64,000 bases of DNA from JBGTBD01 sp041749475. Its GTDB lineage: Bacteria > Pseudomonadota > Alphaproteobacteria > Rickettsiales > UBA998. This document shows positions 34,012 to 43,300 of the stretch, in pieces. The DNA lies in NCBI GenBank assembly GCA_041749475.1, contig JBGTBD010000057.1, positions 1-64,000 of the forward strand, read 5' to 3'. A program made the translations under genes and the position numbers. Under the pieces are notes generated by a model. It did no database searches. It was not told where the DNA came from and was given only the letters and a program-made list of their open reading frames with translations. Every line of letters begins with the position of its first letter. The first letter of the stretch is position 1.

Positions 34012-36078
34012 CTATGCTAGGCCAAATGCGGCCAGCGCCATATCGATTATTTTGATTCCCACGAAAGGCACGATGACCCCACCAAGCCCGTAAATCAACA
34101 CGTGGCGGCGCAGCAGCGAGGAAGCGCCGACGGCACGGTATTTCACGCCTTTCAGCGCCAGCGGTATCAACGCCACGATAATGAGCGCATTGAAAATCAC
34201 TGCGGAAAGAATGGCGCTTTGCGGCGAGGCTAACCCCATAACGTTCAGGATGCCAAGCGCCGGATAGGTCGTCGCGAATGCCGCCGGGATGATAGCAAAA
34301 TATTTGGCGACGTCGTTGGCAAGGCTGAAGGTGGTCAGCGCGCCGCGCGTCATCAGTAATTGCTTGCCGATTTCCACCACCTCGATCAGCTTGGTAGGGT
34401 TGGAGTCGAGGTCGATCATGTTGGCCGCTTCCTTGGCCGCCTGCGTGCCGCTATTCATCGCCACCGCAACATCGGACTGGGCCAGGGCGGGTGCATCGTT
34501 AGTACCGTCACCCACCATCGCCACCAACTCGCCGCCTTCCTGCATCTTACGGATATACTTGAGCTTAGTTTCCGGCGTCGCCTCGGCAATGAAATCATCG
34601 ACTCCCGCTTCGGTGGCGATAGCAGCAGCAGTCAAGGGGTTATCGCCGGTAATCATCACGCTCTTGATGCCCATCGCTCTGAGTTCTGCGAGCCGTGCCT
34701 TGATGCCTTGCTTGATGATATCTTTCAAATGCACCACACCGAGCACATTGCCTTCTTCGGAAACCAGCAACGGCGTGCCGCCCTGGCGCGCAATCTCTTC
34801 TACTTTATGTAATGCTTCTTCGGGTACGCTGCCTTGCTTCAGTTTTACATACTGGGCAACCGCATCGCAGGCTCCCTTCATAATATGCCGATCATCGACC
34901 ACGATCCCGCTGATGCGCTGCTCGGCGCTGAAGGGGATAAAGGTCGCTTTCAGCACGGACCTTTCCGGCAGTGTGACCCCGTATTTCTCCCGCGCCAGTG
35001 CCACGATGCTTTTGCCCTCCGGCGTATCGTCGGCGATGGAAGAAAGCGCTACCGCTTCGGCCAACGCTTTTTCAGTTACACCGCGCACGGGATAAAAAGC
35101 GACTGCCTGACGGTTGCCGAGCGTAATCGTGCCGGTCTTGTCGAGCAGCAGTATGTTGACGTCACCCGCTGCTTCCACCGCGCGGCCGGAAGTTGCGATG
35201 ACATTGGCGCGGAGTAACCGCTGCATTCCTGAAATCCCAATGGCCGAAAGCAACCCGCCGATGGTAGTTGGGATAAGGCAGACAAGCAGGGCGATCAATA
35301 CCGGCAGGCTGATGATCTGTCCGACGCCCGCTTCCTTTACGCTGTAAATCGAGAAGGGCACAAGCGTAACGCAGACGAGCAGGAAGATGATGGTCATGGC
35401 TGCCAGCAGGATTGAAAGCGCGATTTCGTTGGGCGTTTTCTGCCGTTTGGCGCTCTCGACGAGACCGATCATTTTATCGAGGAAGGACTCGCCGGGGTCG
35501 GACGTAACTTCAACGATGAGCCAATCGGATAATACGCGCGTACCACCGGTAACCGCGTCACGGTCACCGCCCGATTCGCGGATAACAGGCGCAGATTCTC
35601 CCGTGATGGCGCTCTCGTCGACCGTGGCAATCCCCTCGATGACTTTACCGTCCGCCGGGATAAATTCGCCCGCTTCGATAATGACTACATCGCCGTGTCG
35701 CAGACTGCCCGCCGCTACCGAATCGAACTGGTCGTGGTTCTTTGCGCTGCGCAGCCGCCGCGCCATGATTTCCTTCCGCGCCTGTTTTAAGCTATCGGCC
35801 TGTGCCTTGCCTTTACCCTCCGCCACCGCTTCCGCGAAATTGGCGAATATCACGGTGAACCAGAGCCAAAAGCAGATGGCGCCGATGAACAGTGCGGATT
35901 CCTCGCCGGGTTGGTACAAACTGTAGCCCAGCAGAACTGTACAGACGATGGAACCGACGAAAACTACCAGCATCACGGGATTACGTGCCTGATAGCGAAG
36001 TGTAAGCCGTGTGAAGGATTGGAGCAGCGCCTCTTTCCAAGCCAGAGGGTAGTCAGCGCGTAAGGTTACAGTGTTCAT
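34012..36078 (-). CDS. kdpB: K+-transporting P-type ATPase subunit B
   Basis: A 688-residue P-type ATPase that energises K+ uptake. The phosphorylation motif DKTGTITLGN, the actuator TGES in AITGESAPV and the hinge MVGDGTNDAPALAQSDVAVA are intact. It has the KdpB-type membrane helices near the N-terminus (PVMLVVFVGSIVCTVLLGYS). The frame is open further upstream, but AGGAGAACCCT before the ATG at 36078 sets the start. It is separated from kdpA by 17 bp. Confidence 0.95.
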   Translation of the reverse strand: MNTVTLRADYPLAWKEALLQSFTRLTLRYQARNPVMLVVFVGSIVCTVLLGYSLYQPGEESALFIGAICFWLWFTVIFANFAEAVAEGKGKAQADSLKQARKEIMARRLRSAKNHDQFDSVAAGSLRHGDVVIIEAGEFIPADGKVIEGIATVDESAITGESAPVIRESGGDRDAVTGGTRVLSDWLIVEVTSDPGESFLDKMIGLVESAKRQKTPNEIALSILLAAMTIIFLLVCVTLVPFSIYSVKEAGVGQIISLPVLIALLVCLIPTTIGGLLSAIGISGMQRLLRANVIATSGRAVEAAGDVNILLLDKTGTITLGNRQAVAFYPVRGVTEKALAEAVALSSIADDTPEGKSIVALAREKYGVTLPERSVLKATFIPFSAEQRISGIVVDDRHIMKGACDAVAQYVKLKQGSVPEEALHKVEEIARQGGTPLLVSEEGNVLGVVHLKDIIKQGIKARLAELRAMGIKSVMITGDNPLTAAAIATEAGVDDFIAEATPETKLKYIRKMQEGGELVAMVGDGTNDAPALAQSDVAVAMNSGTQAAKEAANMIDLDSNPTKLIEVVEIGKQLLMTRGALTTFSLANDVAKYFAIIPAAFATTYPALGILNVMGLASPQSAILSAVIFNALIIVALIPLALKGVKYRAVGASSLLRRHVLIYGLGGVIVPFVGIKIIDMALAAFGLA

Positions 36079-36095
36079 AGGGTTCTCCTGAAAAA

Positions 36096-37859
36096 TCACC
36101 GCATCATCGCCCACTCGGCCACCGGGCCGAGCGCAAGTGCGGGTACGAATGTCAACACGCCTACCAGCACGATCACGGAAGCCAGTAGCAGTACGAATAG
36201 CGGGGTATGGGTCGGCAAGGTACCCGCTGAAACCGGCACGGTTTTCTTGGCCGCCAGCGAACCGGCAATGGCCAGCGCCGGGATCATCACCCAGTAACGC
36301 CCGAAAAGCATTAGCAAGCCTTGCGCGGTATTGTAAAAGTAAGAATCCGCCGTCAGCCCGCCAAAGGCGCTGCCGTTATTGGCTCCTGCCGAGGTCATCG
36401 CATAAAGCATTTCGCTGAAACCATGCACGCCGCGCTCCTGCAATCCCGAAAGCCCCAATTCACTGACGCAAGCCACGGCAGTGCCGAGCAGGATAATCGC
36501 GCAAGGGATGAGGATGGCGATGGAAGCGACCTTGATTTCATAGGCTTGGATTTTCTTGCCCAGATATTCCGGTGTGCGTCCGACCATCAGCCCGGCGATG
36601 AATACGGTGATGATGGCGAAGATGAGCATGCCGTATAGCCCGGAGCCGACACCGCCATAGATGACCTCGCCGAAATGTATGAAGAACATCGCGATGCCAC
36701 CGCCGATGGGCGTATAGGAATCATGCATTGAATTGACTGAACCGTTGGAAGCCGCCGTCGTCGCCGCCATCCACAAAGCGGAGTTGGCAATGCCGAAACG
36801 CGCCTCTTTGCCCTCCATGTTGCCGCCCGCCTGCATATCGGAAGGGGCTTGATCGACAGCTGCCGCCAGCGCCGTATTCCCGTATTGTTCAGTGGCGTAT
36901 CCCGCCAGCATCAGCGGAATGAAGATAACCGTCATCGCCGCATAGACCGCCCAACCCTGACGCATATCCCGCACCATCGCACCAAAGGCAAAGCACAGCG
37001 CCGCAGGAATCAGCAGGATGGCGAGCAGCTCGAGGAAATTTGATAAAGCCGTCGGATTTTCCAGCGGATGCGCAGAGTTTACGCTGAAGAACCCGCCCCC
37101 GTTTGTGCCCAATTGTTTAATGGCGATCTGCGATGCGGCAGGGCCGATGGCAATCGTCTGCGTCGAAACAATCTCTTCCGCACCCGTTTCCGCATTCTGC
37201 GTGACGATGGGTTCCAGTAACTGCACTTCGCGGTATTCATCGAAGGTCTGCACAACGCCCTGGCTGACCAGAACAAGCGCCCAGAGAAGCGATAATGGCA
37301 TCAGGATATAGACAATCCCGCGTATTACATCCGACCAGTAATTGCCGAGGGTTTTCGACTCCCGGCGCACCAGCCCGCGCACCAGCGCAGCCAGCACTGC
37401 CATGCCCATCGAGGCAGAAAGGAAATTCTGCACAGTAAGCCCTACCATCTGGCTGAAATAGCTCATCGTGGTCTCGCCACCATAAGACTGCCAGTTGGTA
37501 TTGGTGACGAAGCTGACAGCCGTGCTGAACGCCAAATCGGGATCGAGCGCACCGAACCCTTGCGGGTTGAAAGGCAATCTATCCTGCAGCAAGAGGATGG
37601 CAAAAAGCAGCACGAAGCCGCCGATGGAGGAGATGATGACCGCCGCCGCATAGCGATGCCACGGCATTTCCTGAGAAGCGTCGATACCCGCCAGCCCATA
37701 GAAAACGCGCTCCAGTGGCGAGAGCAGGAAGCTCAAGAATACACGCTCACCATTGTAGACCCGCGCGATATAGCTGCCAAGTGGTCTTGCCAGCAGAGTA
37801 AGCGCCAGCATGTAAAACGCAATCTGCGTGACGCCATTGGCGGTGAAAAACGCATTCAT
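36096..37859 (-). CDS. kdpA: K+-transporting ATPase subunit A
   Basis: About 587 residues of K+-channel-like membrane protein with four pore-loop repeats; TNTNWQSYGGE and NGGGFFSVNSAHPLENPT are hallmarks of the selectivity-filter regions. It forms the K+-selective path of the Kdp pump. The frame is open to 37955, but the ATG at 37859 gives the family N-terminus and overlaps the kdpF stop by ATGA. The coding sequence shows no damage. Confidence 0.95.
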   Translation of the reverse strand: MNAFFTANGVTQIAFYMLALTLLARPLGSYIARVYNGERVFLSFLLSPLERVFYGLAGIDASQEMPWHRYAAAVIISSIGGFVLLFAILLLQDRLPFNPQGFGALDPDLAFSTAVSFVTNTNWQSYGGETTMSYFSQMVGLTVQNFLSASMGMAVLAALVRGLVRRESKTLGNYWSDVIRGIVYILMPLSLLWALVLVSQGVVQTFDEYREVQLLEPIVTQNAETGAEEIVSTQTIAIGPAASQIAIKQLGTNGGGFFSVNSAHPLENPTALSNFLELLAILLIPAALCFAFGAMVRDMRQGWAVYAAMTVIFIPLMLAGYATEQYGNTALAAAVDQAPSDMQAGGNMEGKEARFGIANSALWMAATTAASNGSVNSMHDSYTPIGGGIAMFFIHFGEVIYGGVGSGLYGMLIFAIITVFIAGLMVGRTPEYLGKKIQAYEIKVASIAILIPCAIILLGTAVACVSELGLSGLQERGVHGFSEMLYAMTSAGANNGSAFGGLTADSYFYNTAQGLLMLFGRYWVMIPALAIAGSLAAKKTVPVSAGTLPTHTPLFVLLLASVIVLVGVLTFVPALALGPVAEWAMMR

Positions 37860-37948
37860 GGAAAAATCTCCGGTTTGATGAGGGCGATGCCCAGGTAAAT
37901 GAGGAGCGCCAGCGCAACGACCCCGACGATAAGATATCCCAGCATCAT
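37856..37948 (-). CDS. kdpF: K+-transporting ATPase subunit F
   Basis: A 30-residue single-helix peptide, MMLGYLIVGVVALALLIYLG and then IALIKPEIFP, matching KdpF in length, helix and the Pro-Glu tail. It stabilises the KdpABC complex in the membrane. The start at 37948 has GGAGG ten bases upstream. Its first ATG overlaps the stop of the preceding 36-residue ORF, and its stop overlaps kdpA, so all three are translationally coupled. Confidence 0.88.
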   Translation of the reverse strand: MMLGYLIVGVVALALLIYLGIALIKPEIFP

Positions 37949-38055
37949 ATGCCACTCCTCCGGTCGCTATCCGCCAGCCGCTTCAATCCCCGCGTCATCC
38001 AGCCGGTCAGCCCGAAAAAGGCGAGCCCTAAAATGAAATAAATAAGTGTGACCAT
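37945..38055 (-). CDS. 36-residue membrane peptide ahead of kdpF
   Basis: A short ORF, MVTLIYFILGLAFFGLTGWM followed by a basic tail (TRGLKRLADSDRRSGI). One hydrophobic helix of about 18 residues and a positively charged C-terminus suggest an inner-membrane peptide. AGGAGAT lies six bases before the ATG at 38055, and the stop overlaps the kdpF start (ATGA). Position and coupling point to a role with the Kdp complex or its sensing. Comparable small ORFs exist ahead of kdpF in some proteobacteria, but I know of no function. Confidence 0.7.
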   Translation of the reverse strand: MVTLIYFILGLAFFGLTGWMTRGLKRLADSDRRSGI

Positions 38056-38097
38056 GCGACATCTCCTGATGATGCTACATTAGCGAATCACGTATTT

Positions 38098-38144
38098 TGA
38101 GGGTGTATAGATGTAATCTGAGGGCGTATAGATTTTGTATAGAT
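38098..38144. promoter_or_regulatory. Phased repeats upstream of kdp, candidate KdpE operator
   Basis: GTATAGAT occurs three times, at 38105-38112, 38126-38133 and 38137-38144, with start-to-start spacings of 21 and 11 bp, two and one turns of the helix. The first two are part of a longer TGAGGG(T/C)GTATAGAT repeat (38098-38112 and 38119-38133). On the kdp strand this reads ATCTATAC(A/G)CCCTCA. The block lies about 45 bp before the first kdp start codon. Confidence 0.6.
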
Positions 38145-38236
38145 TTGATGCTATAAAATCTGAGAAAAGTGACCACCGATTCAACTAACTTTTTTGAATA
38201 CTGGAACCGGTTGGAATCCCGAAATTAGGGCAGAAT

Positions 38237-38333
38237 TTGTTGGTGCTTTTGTTGGTACATTAAAAATGCCGCCATTTATTACTGCTAAAAATCAGGGTAT
38301 TATTGTATTTCGGCGTGTCCCGTAGGGTCGCCA
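38237..38333 (+). repeat. Att-like terminal repeat, copy B (attR)
   Basis: It begins TTGTTGGTGCTTTTGTTGGTAC, then TGCCGCCA, and ends CGGCGTGTCCCGTAGGGTCGCCA. It matches copy A at 28642-28733 over its conserved blocks. It also keeps the TCGCCA end of the tRNA, so it is the best candidate for the right end of the island. Confidence 0.75.
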
Positions 38334-38435
38334 TATATTTCAAAGACTTAGGATTTTCCATTCAAAATTCCCCCCCAAATTTCCCCATTAAACGGGGTGG
38401 ATTTGCGGGGATTTGCTAATACGAAATAGTACGGT

Positions 38436-38618
38436 TTAGAACTTCTCTAAAGATGCGATAGAAGCATTGTAACGATAATTAGAAATAGAATTATCTCTGA
38501 TTTTCTCAACAAGCTCATCGATTGCCTGCAATGGTACTAAAAACTATTCACGAGGCGCTATGGGATTTCCAAAGCGATCTTTGATCTCAATGTTTAGGCG
38601 CCGCCAATAATCATAGAA
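38436..38618 (-). pseudogene. Remnant of a T5orf172 / GIY-YIG-associated protein C-terminus
   Basis: Sixty codons read YWRRLNIEIKDRFGNPIAPRE, a stop, then FLVPLQAIDELVEKIRDNSI. In T5orf172-type GIY-YIG proteins the stop position is a Trp in PREWFLVPL, so TGG has become TAG. The 5' part is missing and ends at the junction repeat near 38600-38656. It is a dead fragment left of a former cargo gene. The rest of 38334-38677 shows no other gene. Confidence 0.55.
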
Positions 38619-38656
38619 TTAAATCAGTGGTTTGGACAAAACGGCGTGTCATGTAG
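38600..38656 (+). repeat. Degenerate att-like repeat, copy C
   Basis: GCCGCCAATAAT (38600-38611) and CGGCGTGTCATGTAG (from 38642) match blocks of copies A and B, with the same 42-44 bp spacing between them. The TCCCGTAGGG core has decayed to TCATGTAGAG. It lies between the GIY-YIG remnant and the HD-like gene. Confidence 0.45.
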
Positions 38657-38677
38657 AGAAAATTAGTTAAGCAAAAT

Positions 38678-40198
38678 CTATCTGCGGTGTTGACCACTTC
38701 CTGAGTTAATAAGACGTACAACATTACCTTGGCGGGATTCGGTCGCGATAACGTCCCTTGCCAATGACTCAGGAATTTCCGGCGTATCGCTTAACCGAAT
38801 CAGGCATTCACTTTTAGGAAAGAAAGATTTTCCTACCATTCTTTCAGCAGCGCGGTAGAGAAGGCCTGCGCGTCTGCGGCTATAATATTGCACATTGACA
38901 TCCTGTGGGGGCTGAGCGTCCAGAAGCGGGCGCTCAGCAGCAAGTTTGGCATTATATGCTCCCTGCGGATCGGCAGTGAATACCGGGTCATTCCTTTCAT
39001 GTTTCACGGCTGCGCGATTAATAATCTCTGGTGCTAACCCTACATAATCTTGGTCATCCGGAAGAAACTGCCGTGCAATGGAACGGTAAGTGAAGTTGGC
39101 GGCGGCACGTGCCAGTGAATTTTCGAAGGTTGCATTGGATTTATGGTAGGTTTGATTCGCACAAGAAAACAATTCCGGTAGGCGACGCTCGGCTCGGTGG
39201 ATACTAGAGATAATATCGTAATCACTGCTCCATTCATATTGCGGATGATATGGATATCCACCCACTGGATGTAAAAGCCGGGAAAGTTCACTGGTGGGAG
39301 CTTCTGCGTTATTGCGTTGCAGATACCGTTGTCCCTCTACCGCCTCCAGTGTTTTAACAAAAGGATGAAGAAATTCTCCTTTTTCTTCCGTGCGACGATA
39401 GATGCGTAAAAGCTGCTCTGTTTCTGGTGCCATATGCTGATCTAGGCTGTACTGAGCAGATACTTCTTCAATCGCAGATTGAATCTCTGATATTCTTATT
39501 AGAATTTTTTCGGGATTCGGGCTATGTTGCGAAGCAGATATAGCTTTCGCACGAATTGCCCGGATTGTATTGATGAACATGGGGTAGTCGTTTTGTTCAA
39601 TGGCCCGAATCGCGAGTTGACAAGCAAAGACAAAAATCTTTTCTTCGAGTGCATTTTTTTGGTGCTGGATAGTCTGACGCATGTCGGGAGCCAAGGCATG
39701 CATATCATCCGCAGTCGTAAGTTCAAAGATCACTTCGCCCATGTCATGAATCCATGCCCCTAATAAAGCGTCTCGGCGCAATTGATTAACTCCCGGGCGA
39801 GGGACTTTTCCAAAAAAAACCTCACTATTCTCAAAAACGGTTTGAACGATGTTCATCACCTGTTTGCAGTGCGCTGCGGTGCTATCCGTCCGCATAGGCG
39901 GCATATGCGCAACGCCCACAAATCTTGGCACCTGGCCTAAGGCATGGTCAATCAGACTTAACATCAATAACGTGCGGTCTTTTCCACCTACGGGCAGGCC
40001 AATATCCAGCCCCTCGTTCAGGCTATAATTCAGGCAATACCAGCCCCGCCAATCCATCGAATCGGCTGAATATCCGGTACGTAAGAAGATAAACTCTTTA
40101 AGCTGGGAACCGGTTTTCGGGAATTTGTTCTCGCCAATGCAGAATTTCTCCCGTTCTTGCGGAGAAAAAATTGAATGTATGGGATCGGATGCTTTCAT
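38678..40198 (-). CDS. Large hypothetical protein with an HD-like motif
   Basis: A 506-residue protein without signal peptide or membrane segment. Near residues 105-160 it has AAHCKQVMNIV and ALLGAWIHDMGEVIFEL, with H110 and H151-D152 placed like the metal ligands of HD-type phosphohydrolases. The rest, including an N-terminal segment with NYSLNEGLDIGLPVGGKDR and a long C-terminal helical half, matches nothing I know. It is transcribed divergently from the 1908-residue gene with 158 bp between the start codons. The start at 40198 has GGTGAA just upstream. An HD assignment is an inference from spacing; activity is not shown. Confidence 0.6.
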   Translation of the reverse strand: MKASDPIHSIFSPQEREKFCIGENKFPKTGSQLKEFIFLRTGYSADSMDWRGWYCLNYSLNEGLDIGLPVGGKDRTLLMLSLIDHALGQVPRFVGVAHMPPMRTDSTAAHCKQVMNIVQTVFENSEVFFGKVPRPGVNQLRRDALLGAWIHDMGEVIFELTTADDMHALAPDMRQTIQHQKNALEEKIFVFACQLAIRAIEQNDYPMFINTIRAIRAKAISASQHSPNPEKILIRISEIQSAIEEVSAQYSLDQHMAPETEQLLRIYRRTEEKGEFLHPFVKTLEAVEGQRYLQRNNAEAPTSELSRLLHPVGGYPYHPQYEWSSDYDIISSIHRAERRLPELFSCANQTYHKSNATFENSLARAAANFTYRSIARQFLPDDQDYVGLAPEIINRAAVKHERNDPVFTADPQGAYNAKLAAERPLLDAQPPQDVNVQYYSRRRAGLLYRAAERMVGKSFFPKSECLIRLSDTPEIPESLARDVIATESRQGNVVRLINSGSGQHRR

Positions 40199-40280
40199 TT
40201 CACCATCACTAGGGGGCTATGGTGAAGGTTTTATGACAGGATTCTTGCATTTTTTGCATGGCAAATGAATTAGCCATGCA
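40199..40280. promoter_or_regulatory. Divergent control region with two inverted repeats
   Basis: TTCACCAT (40199-40206) and ATGGTGAA (40219-40226) form one 8-bp inverted repeat. TGCATGGC (40255-40262) and GCCATGCA (40273-40280) form a second. Both lie between the start codons of two divergent genes of the nuclease cluster. The bases 40221-40239 read on the minus strand resemble a PHO box, starting CTGTCATAAAACC. The arrangement suggests shared binding by a dimeric regulator. Confidence 0.5.
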
Positions 40281-40356
40281 TTTGACGAATATGCGTCTTC
40301 AAATATTCACACTGTTTAAAACGAAGATACTGTAGAACTTAGCCGGGGAGAGATGC

Positions 40357-43300
40357 ATGCCGCTTTTTGAGGATGTCACGTCGGTCTATGTGCAGCAGGA
40401 GGGGCAATCAAAAGCTTCACCGGTGCAGATGACCTTCCAGGAACTGAAGCGGTTGCACCAGACGGGCCTTGCAATCGCCGACACGGAAACAACGGGCATT
40501 CAAGCCGGAGAAAACGGCCTGACCGAAATCGCCGTAATCCGCGCCATGACAGTCGAGGAAATACGTAGCTTTAACGTCGAAGCAGAAAAAAGAGGAATAT
40601 CTCAAGACCAATATATTCCTATACCCGAGCAGGCAGACGAAAAAGACATCCGCTTAATTGCGTTGCAGCATTTCATCCTTCCGAATCGTCCGATGATCCA
40701 CGATCCGGAGCATGGCCACGCTATGCCTAATGCCAGCTATAACAGCGATCGGCAGCAGCTATTCGAATATGAGATTCATCCCAAAGCTTTACAAAAAACG
40801 GATACGCAGTTGCTGCGTAAAAAAGGGTACGGGCCGCTGGTGGATTTGACAATCCATGGTAAAAGGGCGGGGGCACTACCCAGTTTTGTTCCTCTAATGC
40901 AAAGTTTTTTGCTATTTACGGGCAAGGGAACTGGCGGCCCCGAAAAAGGCGTGTGTTATTTTAATGCACCCTTCGATACTCCCTTTCTGCGCGAACTATT
41001 CATCGATGCCAAGGCGTATGAGGAGGCGACGCAGAATAATCACTTGCATTACCCCTTCATTGTCGGTCATGGTCTGGCGCCCAATTTACAAGAGAATTAC
41101 CACGATAAAACCACGACTCCTGAAATCCGTGGCGAAATCCTGAAACATATCCGCAAGCAGCTGGTGGATAGCGGCGTGGCCACGTCGGGAATAGAAGAAT
41201 ATTTTGCTCCGGCGCGTTGGTACTGTGCACTGCAAGCCTATCGCGCGGCCTATCCCAACAAAGCCGGCTACACGCTCGATCATCTCATGGAAATGGCAGG
41301 CATCGCCCAAGGAGATCGCGGCGCACATTCGGCTGTTGAGGATGTGGTGCTTACCGCGCGTGGTATGTTATTTCTGCTTCAGTCCGGCAAACTGGAAGCG
41401 GATAAACTACCGGCAATGGGAGAGTTGCCGGGGCTTGTGTTACGCCGCAGCCATGGCCCGTCCGCAAGTAGCCATGCCACTCCCAATGGGCGGGATGTGG
41501 TGATTCAACTCAGTGCAGCACAGACCCCCCATGCTGCGGGAGTAAGAAACTGGCTGGATACGGTAAATCGCGCAAGACCGGCGGACCCGCTAGTGCCGCC
41601 CCTGAGTCCTACCGCACGGAAACTATTTACCGAATATGACGCCACCGAAGAAGCAGCGCGCATCACGATATCGGGAAAAGACAAGAAGCCACGGTTTCTT
41701 TCCCTGCAGAAAAACCTTGTGGAAGCTTCCCATTTGTTGGATGAAGAACGCTATCCTTGGCTGACCTGTCTGGAAGCGCACGATCGTCCGGGGACGTTCG
41801 TCGATGTGAAGGCCGATGGAAAAACCGTCGAGGATGTGCCGTGGAATATCCTGCGACGAAATGTTGAGTATATTGACCGTCAGCCAGCGGAGCAACGTGC
41901 GGCCCTCTTAAAAGTGTTGCGCGATATAGAAGAGCGCTGCCCTGAGCTTGGCGGCGTGATACTGAGGGAAGAAAATGGCCTTCGCTATTTTCGTTTGTAT
42001 GGACATGTGCGGCATCACGGCACAGTGGATATACCTTGGCCGAAGCACATCCCCTTGGCCGAAGCGGAAAAGACTATCTTCTCTTCCCTGGAGATTGCTG
42101 TCCGATTAGGGCTTGTGCCGCATGCGGTGCGGGGTGAACTTCTACATCTGGAAGAAGATTCCGAAATGGGAGAAAATGATACGGAAGAGGAAGAAGAGTC
42201 AAAAACACACTCCCCGGATACAGTTTATTCTTCCACCACGCTCGATATTATCGCCCCGGAAAAGGGACCGCATATTCATCAACAGATCCGGCCTGAGCTT
42301 TTCCAGCTTTTCAAAGCGTCCCTGCCGGTGGACAAGCGCACCTTGAATATGGATCATAAAATCCATACCGTTAAGGATGGTCACCATTATACGATAGCCG
42401 TGAACCGGATACAATCCGGCGAAAAAGCGTGGATTTCGCTGGATGGACCGTGGGACGCATTCAATGCCTACGTCGCTTCTAAAAAGCCTGATGGCAGCTA
42501 TGAGCCCGTGGCAGAAAAGCCCACGAACATCCTGACCAATGCAGGTTGGCTGCTTGATCGGCTCGAAAAAATTCCCGGCACATCCGGCATTCAAGTTTCA
42601 AAGAACTACCGTATTCGCGTCCAGCAACCGCTTGGCATCAATACCGAGGCACTGGCGCTAATGCATCATATCGGTATTCCACACCGTGTTTCCGAGAAAG
42701 AAATACGCTTTTCGGCGGGCGCCCTGATGCAGGATGCTTTCACCTGGTCACTGGCGATTACGCGTGCTCTGAAAAGCAAGAGCCACATCAGTAAAATGAA
42801 TCCCCATTCCATTGTACCCAGTATTTGTAAAGGCTTGCTTGATTCAAGCGATAAAAGCCGCAATCAGAAGCATTTAGAACACGTCCATTTTCATCCGCAC
42901 TTGGGATTGCAACTGCATTATATCGAGCGGGGCACTCCGCGGGAAGTGATCCGCATCCCGCGCGATAAAATGGTTAGCCGTACCCTGCCGCAGGGCCGAC
43001 GTCGCGTTCAGCGTGTATTCGCCATGTTAATGTATCCCCCGCAGGAACATGCGAGTACGACGGACGACAATACGCACTGGGATGTGCGCATGACGCCTTT
43101 TGAAAAAACACTGTTCATGCGTGAGCTTGAGGCAGCGGGAGCTGCGGTGGAATGGAAGCAAAACGAGAAGGGGGAAGAATATTTTACCATCGCTGAAAGC
43201 GATTTGGCAAAACGCTCACATCCCGTTTTCGGCGCACTCCAGAACATCTCTGATCGGCTTGCGCGCATCAGTGAGTTGGGAAATATTCCGGAATGGTTCT

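Larger units (their letters stand above)
24512..38333. mobile_element. Composite genomic island integrated at tRNA-Glu
   Basis: The left end is the tRNA 3' sequence TCCCGTAGGGGTCGCCA (24512-24528). The right end is TCCCGTAGGGTCGCCA at 38318-38333, one G shorter. Internal copies of the junction occur at 25026 (GGTCGCCA plus flank) and 28724 (TCCCGTAGGG), so the island appears to be an accretion of at least three units: an integrase remnant (24529-25025), a recombinase/DprA module (25034-28733), and a Fic-kdp module (28734-38333). Integrase arm-type repeats, integrase genes, an excisionase-like gene and AT-rich cargo support the call. Whether it is still mobile is doubtful, because the P4-type integrase is truncated. 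Confidence 0.75.

Noticed and set aside
36096..37955. Longer kdpA start at 37955
   Set aside because: The first 32 codons overlap kdpF in another frame and do not resemble KdpA; the ATG at 37859 is the family start.
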